Source of the DNA: Caldilineaceae bacterium
GTDB taxonomy: Bacteria > Chloroflexota > Anaerolineae > Caldilineales > Caldilineaceae
Reading direction: 5' to 3'
DNA length: 64,000 nt
NCBI GenBank assembly: GCA_026645575.1
Contig: JAPKMW010000053.1
Location: forward strand, 1 to 64,000
The notes beneath the pieces are model-generated. The model did not search any database, had not been told where the DNA came from, and saw only the letters and a list, made by a program, of their open reading frames with translations. Below, one piece after another: positions 60,249 through 64,000 of this stretch (position 1 is the stretch's first letter; each line of letters begins with the position of its first letter). Position numbers and translations under genes: made by a program.

Positions 60249-61859
60249 TTACATCCGAAACACGCCATACTGCGACGCGTTGATCGGTGCATTGAAACAG
60301 GCCGACAACGCCAGCCCCAACACCTGTCGTGTCTCCGCCGGGTCGAGAATGCCGTCATCCCAAAGGCGGGCGGTGGCATAGTAGGGGTTGCCTTCTTGCT
60401 CATATTTGTCAAGAATGGGCTGTTTGAAGGCGGCTTGGTCGGCGGCGCTCATGGCTGGTTGACGTTGGCGGGCCAGTTGATCCTGTTTGACGGTGAGCAG
60501 CACATTGGCGGCCTGTTCGCCCCCCATGACGCTAATCCGACTATTCGGCCACATCCAGAGGAAGCGGGGGCCATAGGCGCGGCCACACATGCCATAGTTG
60601 CCGGCGCCAAAGGAGCCGCCAATGATTACAGTCAATTTGGGCACTCCGGCATTCGCCACGGCATGAACTAGCTTGGCGCCATCCTTGGCAATGCCACCGG
60701 TTTCATAGGCTTTGCCCACCATAAAGCCGGTGATGTTTTGCAAAAAGAGCAGGGGGATGCGGCGCGCCGTACACAACTGGATAAAGTGCGTCCCCTTGAG
60801 CGCTGATTCGCTAAAGAGGATGCCGTTGTTGGCGACAATGCCGACGGGGTAGCCATAAATATGGGCAAAGCCACAGACCAGCGTCTCACCATAGCGGGCC
60901 TTGAACTCGCGGAAGCGACTGCCGTCCACCAGCCGAGCGATCACCTCGCGCACATCATAGAGGGTGCGAAAGGTAGGGGGAATAATGCCATAGAGTTCAG
61001 TTGGATCGTAAAGCGGTTCTTCGGGCGGGCGGATATCGAGATCGAGTTGTTTGCGCGTGTTGAGGGTCGCCACAATCTCACGCAGCAGCAGCAGGGCATG
61101 TTCATCATCTTCGGCAAAGTGATCGGCCACGCCGGAGACGCGGGTGTGGACATCAGCGCCGCCCAGCTCTTCAGCCGTCACTTCCTCACCGGTGGCGGCC
61201 TTGACCAGCGGCGGACCGCCCAGGAAAATGGTGCCTGTCCCCTTGACAATGATCGCCTCGTCGCTCATGGCCGGCACATAGGCGCCGCCCGCCGTACATG
61301 ACCCCATGACGGCGGCGATCTGCGGGATGCCTTGGGCGCTCATGATGGCCTGATTGTAAAAGATGCGGCCAAAGTCATCGACATCAGGGAAGACTTCATC
61401 CTGCATGGGCAAAAAGGCGCCGCCCGAATCGACCAGATAGAGACAGGGCAGCCGGTTCTCCAAGGCAACCTGCTGGGCGCGCAGATGCTTTTTCACGGTC
61501 AGCGGGTAGTAGGTCCCACCCTTGACGGTGGCGTCGTTGGCGACAATCATACACTCGCGCCCGGCCACACTGCCGATGCCGGTGACAATGCCGGCGCCCG
61601 GCGCTTCATTGCCATAGAGGTCCCACGCCGCCAGTGGTGATAATTCCAAAAAGGGCGAACCAGGGTCGAGGAGTTGATCGATACGGTCGCGAACAAATAA
61701 CTTGCCCCGTTCCTCATGCCGCGCCCGTGTCTCGGCGCCGCCGCCCATGCGCACAGCAGCTAACCGTTCGCGCAGCGTTGCCGCCAACGCCTGATTGTGT
61801 TCGGCATTGGCTCTATAGGTTGCACTTTGCCGATTGATTTGTGTTTCGAGAATATCCAT
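60249..61859 (-). CDS. Acyl-CoA carboxylase carboxyltransferase (methylcrotonyl-CoA-type beta subunit)
   Basis: A 536-residue carboxyltransferase. [30 protein letters not shown], then [22 protein letters not shown] and [13 protein letters not shown] are hallmarks of the MccB-like branch. The oxyanion motifs are in [14 protein letters not shown] and [15 protein letters not shown]. The C-terminal [16 protein letters not shown] is also characteristic. It transfers CO2 from biotin to an acyl-CoA; 3-methylcrotonyl-CoA is the likely substrate from sequence flavour and context, though propionyl- or geranyl-CoA cannot be excluded. It is the second gene of the carboxylase/dehydrogenase operon. Confidence 0.9.
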   Translation of the reverse strand: MDILETQINRQSATYRANAEHNQALAATLRERLAAVRMGGGAETRARHEERGKLFVRDRIDQLLDPGSPFLELSPLAAWDLYGNEAPGAGIVTGIGSVAGRECMIVANDATVKGGTYYPLTVKKHLRAQQVALENRLPCLYLVDSGGAFLPMQDEVFPDVDDFGRIFYNQAIMSAQGIPQIAAVMGSCTAGGAYVPAMSDEAIIVKGTGTIFLGGPPLVKAATGEEVTAEELGGADVHTRVSGVADHFAEDDEHALLLLREIVATLNTRKQLDLDIRPPEEPLYDPTELYGIIPPTFRTLYDVREVIARLVDGSRFREFKARYGETLVCGFAHIYGYPVGIVANNGILFSESALKGTHFIQLCTARRIPLLFLQNITGFMVGKAYETGGIAKDGAKLVHAVANAGVPKLTVIIGGSFGAGNYGMCGRAYGPRFLWMWPNSRISVMGGEQAANVLLTVKQDQLARQRQPAMSAADQAAFKQPILDKYEQEGNPYYATARLWDDGILDPAETRQVLGLALSACFNAPINASQYGVFRM

Positions 61860-61861
61860 AG

Positions 61862-61929
61862 CGTGATTCGTGTTGCGTGATGCGTGTCAGCGTACTTTGT
61901 AACTCACGAAGCACGCAGCACGCATCACG
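61862..61929 (-). repeat. 25-bp imperfect inverted repeat between ACAD and carboxyltransferase
   Basis: CGTGATTCGTGTTGCGTGAT... (61862-61886) pairs with ...CGCATCACG (61905-61929), 21 of 25 positions matching. The arms consist of repeated GCGTGA/TGCGTG words and fill the intergenic gap exactly, from the stop codon to 3 bp before the next start. Confidence 0.75.
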
Positions 61930-63078
<1,149 letters not shown>

Positions 63079-63092
63079 ACTCACCCCCCTGG

Positions 63093-63137
63093 GAAAGACA
63101 AAAAGACAAAAAGACAGAAAGACAAGAAGACAGAAGA
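63093..63137 (+). repeat. Purine-rich AAAGACA tandem repeat
   Basis: Six or so variants of AAAAGACA/GAAGACAG follow each other directly upstream of the minus-strand dehydrogenase start. This is a low-complexity region that may be length-variable. The remaining interval to 63250 shows no gene. Confidence 0.6.
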
Positions 63138-63250
63138 GCGTTCGGCGATGTGCGATGGGGGCGAAATGAGCGCTTTTTTCTGGTGTTATCTGTGCTTTTT
63201 CTGCATCTGTTACCTAAATTTTAGTCGCTTAGTACCGGCTTTTTTCTAGC

Positions 63251-64000
63251 TCATAATGTTGGGTAGCGAACAGGGTCGCTTTCATGGAGCAGGTCGTAGA
63301 CGACCATCACCACATCTTCGGCGTTCGGTTTAGAAAAGTAGTCGCCATCGGCGCCATAGGCGGGGCGATGGGGCTGGGCGGTGATGGTGCGCGGTGGGGA
63401 GTCGAGCCAGTGGTAGCCATCCTGCACTTCCAACACCTGTTGCAGCATGTAAGCCGCCGCGCCGCCAGGGACATCTTCGTCCAGCAAGACCAGCCGGCTG
63501 GTTTTCTGGAGCGAGGCGACTATCGTATGGTTCACATCAAAAGGTAACAGCGACTGAACATCGATCACCTCGATGTCAATGTCCAGCGCCGCCAACTGGA
63601 ACGCTGCTTCCAGAGCAATGCGGCAGCACGCGCCATAGGTGACAAGGGTGACATCGTTACCAGGACGCAAAATTTCGGGAACACCGAGCGGAACGGTGAA
63701 ATCACCCAGATTGGCCGGTAGCCGTTCCCGTTGGCGGTAGCCGTTCAGCACCTCGATCACCAGCGCCGGATCATCGCCACGCAGCAGAGTGTTGTAAAAA
63801 CCAGCCGCTTGGGTCATATTGCGCGGCGCCAATAGGTGCATTCCGCGTAACAGGTGCAGTAAACCACCCATTGGCGAACCGGAGTGCCAGATCCCTTCCA
63901 GCCGATGCCCACGGGTGCGCACAATCACCGGCGCTTTTTGTCCACCATGTGTCCGCCAATGAAGGGTGGCGAGATCGTCAGAGAGGGTCATCAGCGGGTA
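63251..64000 (-). CDS. 2-oxoacid dehydrogenase E1 beta-type subunit, 5' end beyond window
   Basis: The frame is open to the right edge (codons for P-L precede the first internal Met at 63991), so the N-terminal part is outside the window. The visible ~249 residues match the second half of an E1beta/transketolase protein: [19 protein letters not shown], then [21 protein letters not shown], then [17 protein letters not shown] and [16 protein letters not shown]. The flavour is of branched-chain 2-oxoacid dehydrogenases, which in some bacteria are fused E1alpha-E1beta. With the acyl-CoA dehydrogenase and carboxylase downstream it suggests branched-chain amino acid catabolism. A 173-bp gap separates it from the ACAD start. 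Confidence 0.85.
   Translation of the reverse strand, partial: YPLMTLSDDLATLHWRTHGGQKAPVIVRTRGHRLEGIWHSGSPMGGLLHLLRGMHLLAPRNMTQAAGFYNTLLRGDDPALVIEVLNGYRQRERLPANLGDFTVPLGVPEILRPGNDVTLVTYGACCRIALEAAFQLAALDIDIEVIDVQSLLPFDVNHTIVASLQKTSRLVLLDEDVPGGAAAYMLQQVLEVQDGYHWLDSPPRTITAQPHRPAYGADGDYFSKPNAEDVVMVVYDLLHESDPVRYPTL

Overview
The window looks like a chromosome segment of a Chloroflexota bacterium (Anaerolineae/Caldilineae-like). This is inferred from gene content: large secreted beta-helix and Calx-beta-like proteins ending in a short YLP-type tail, DUF2142 membrane proteins, a DUF2344 (TIGR03936) protein, an E1alpha/E1beta/E2 2-oxoacid dehydrogenase set, and many long intergenic palindromes. Most of the DNA is GC-rich, with AT-richer islands at about 8.5-9.65, 39.6-40.5 and 52.2-56.7 kb. 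No rRNA, tRNA, CRISPR array, transposase or replication origin was recognised.

Layout. 0-4 kb (minus strand): an overlapping four-gene operon (NAD-dependent epimerase/reductase, metallo-beta-lactamase hydrolase, PaaK/F390-type adenylate-forming enzyme, GT1 glycosyltransferase cut by the left edge), with two alpha/beta hydrolases divergent from it at 4.6-6.3 kb. 6.4-10.1 kb: an S9 peptidase, an AT-rich PLD-like/zinc-ribbon gene followed by an attC-like structure, and a truncated NmrA-like gene. 10.1-24 kb: an oxidative cluster with two paralogous FAD monooxygenases, a cytochrome P450 plus a P450 relic, an antibiotic-biosynthesis-type monooxygenase, a zinc alcohol dehydrogenase, an NHL propeller protein, secreted proteins and a broken XRE/NB-ARC regulator. 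24-29 kb: a Lon-family protease coupled to a Usp-like protein, then a secreted propeller protein. 29-33.5 kb: a Nudix, partial SDR, HAD and DUF2142 operon. 33.8-39.6 kb: 2-oxoacid dehydrogenase E1alpha/E1beta, an ATPase/nuclease gene, E2 and a phosphatase. 39.6-43.5 kb: an unknown coupled gene pair, an oxidoreductase, an RNase H-fold protein and a MetE-like protein. 43.8-52.2 kb: a giant repeat protein, a lipoprotein, an unknown protein and DUF2344. 52.5-56.7 kb: an AT-rich pair (anchored beta-propeller and secreted M23 peptidase) behind a promoter with a poly-C tract. 56.8-64 kb: DUF1992, then a minus-strand set for branched-chain acyl-CoA oxidation and carboxylation (acyl-CoA dehydrogenase, carboxyltransferase, biotin carboxylase, BCCP) next to an E1beta-type subunit cut by the right edge.

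The most interesting observation is a promoter architecture seen five times between 11.6 and 23.9 kb. On the coding strand, a TTGAGAA-like heptamer is repeated with an exact 21-bp period, and the downstream copy ends 21-22 bp before a TATNNT-like -10 box. It precedes one FAD monooxygenase, the P450, the alcohol dehydrogenase, a CARDB-like secreted protein and a membrane protein, so these genes may form an undescribed regulon. Second is a run of 12 C inside the -35/-10 spacer ahead of the secreted propeller/peptidase pair, which would make that promoter a candidate for phase variation. Third is a set of long, often perfect intergenic inverted repeats, some of which share arm sequences at distant loci.
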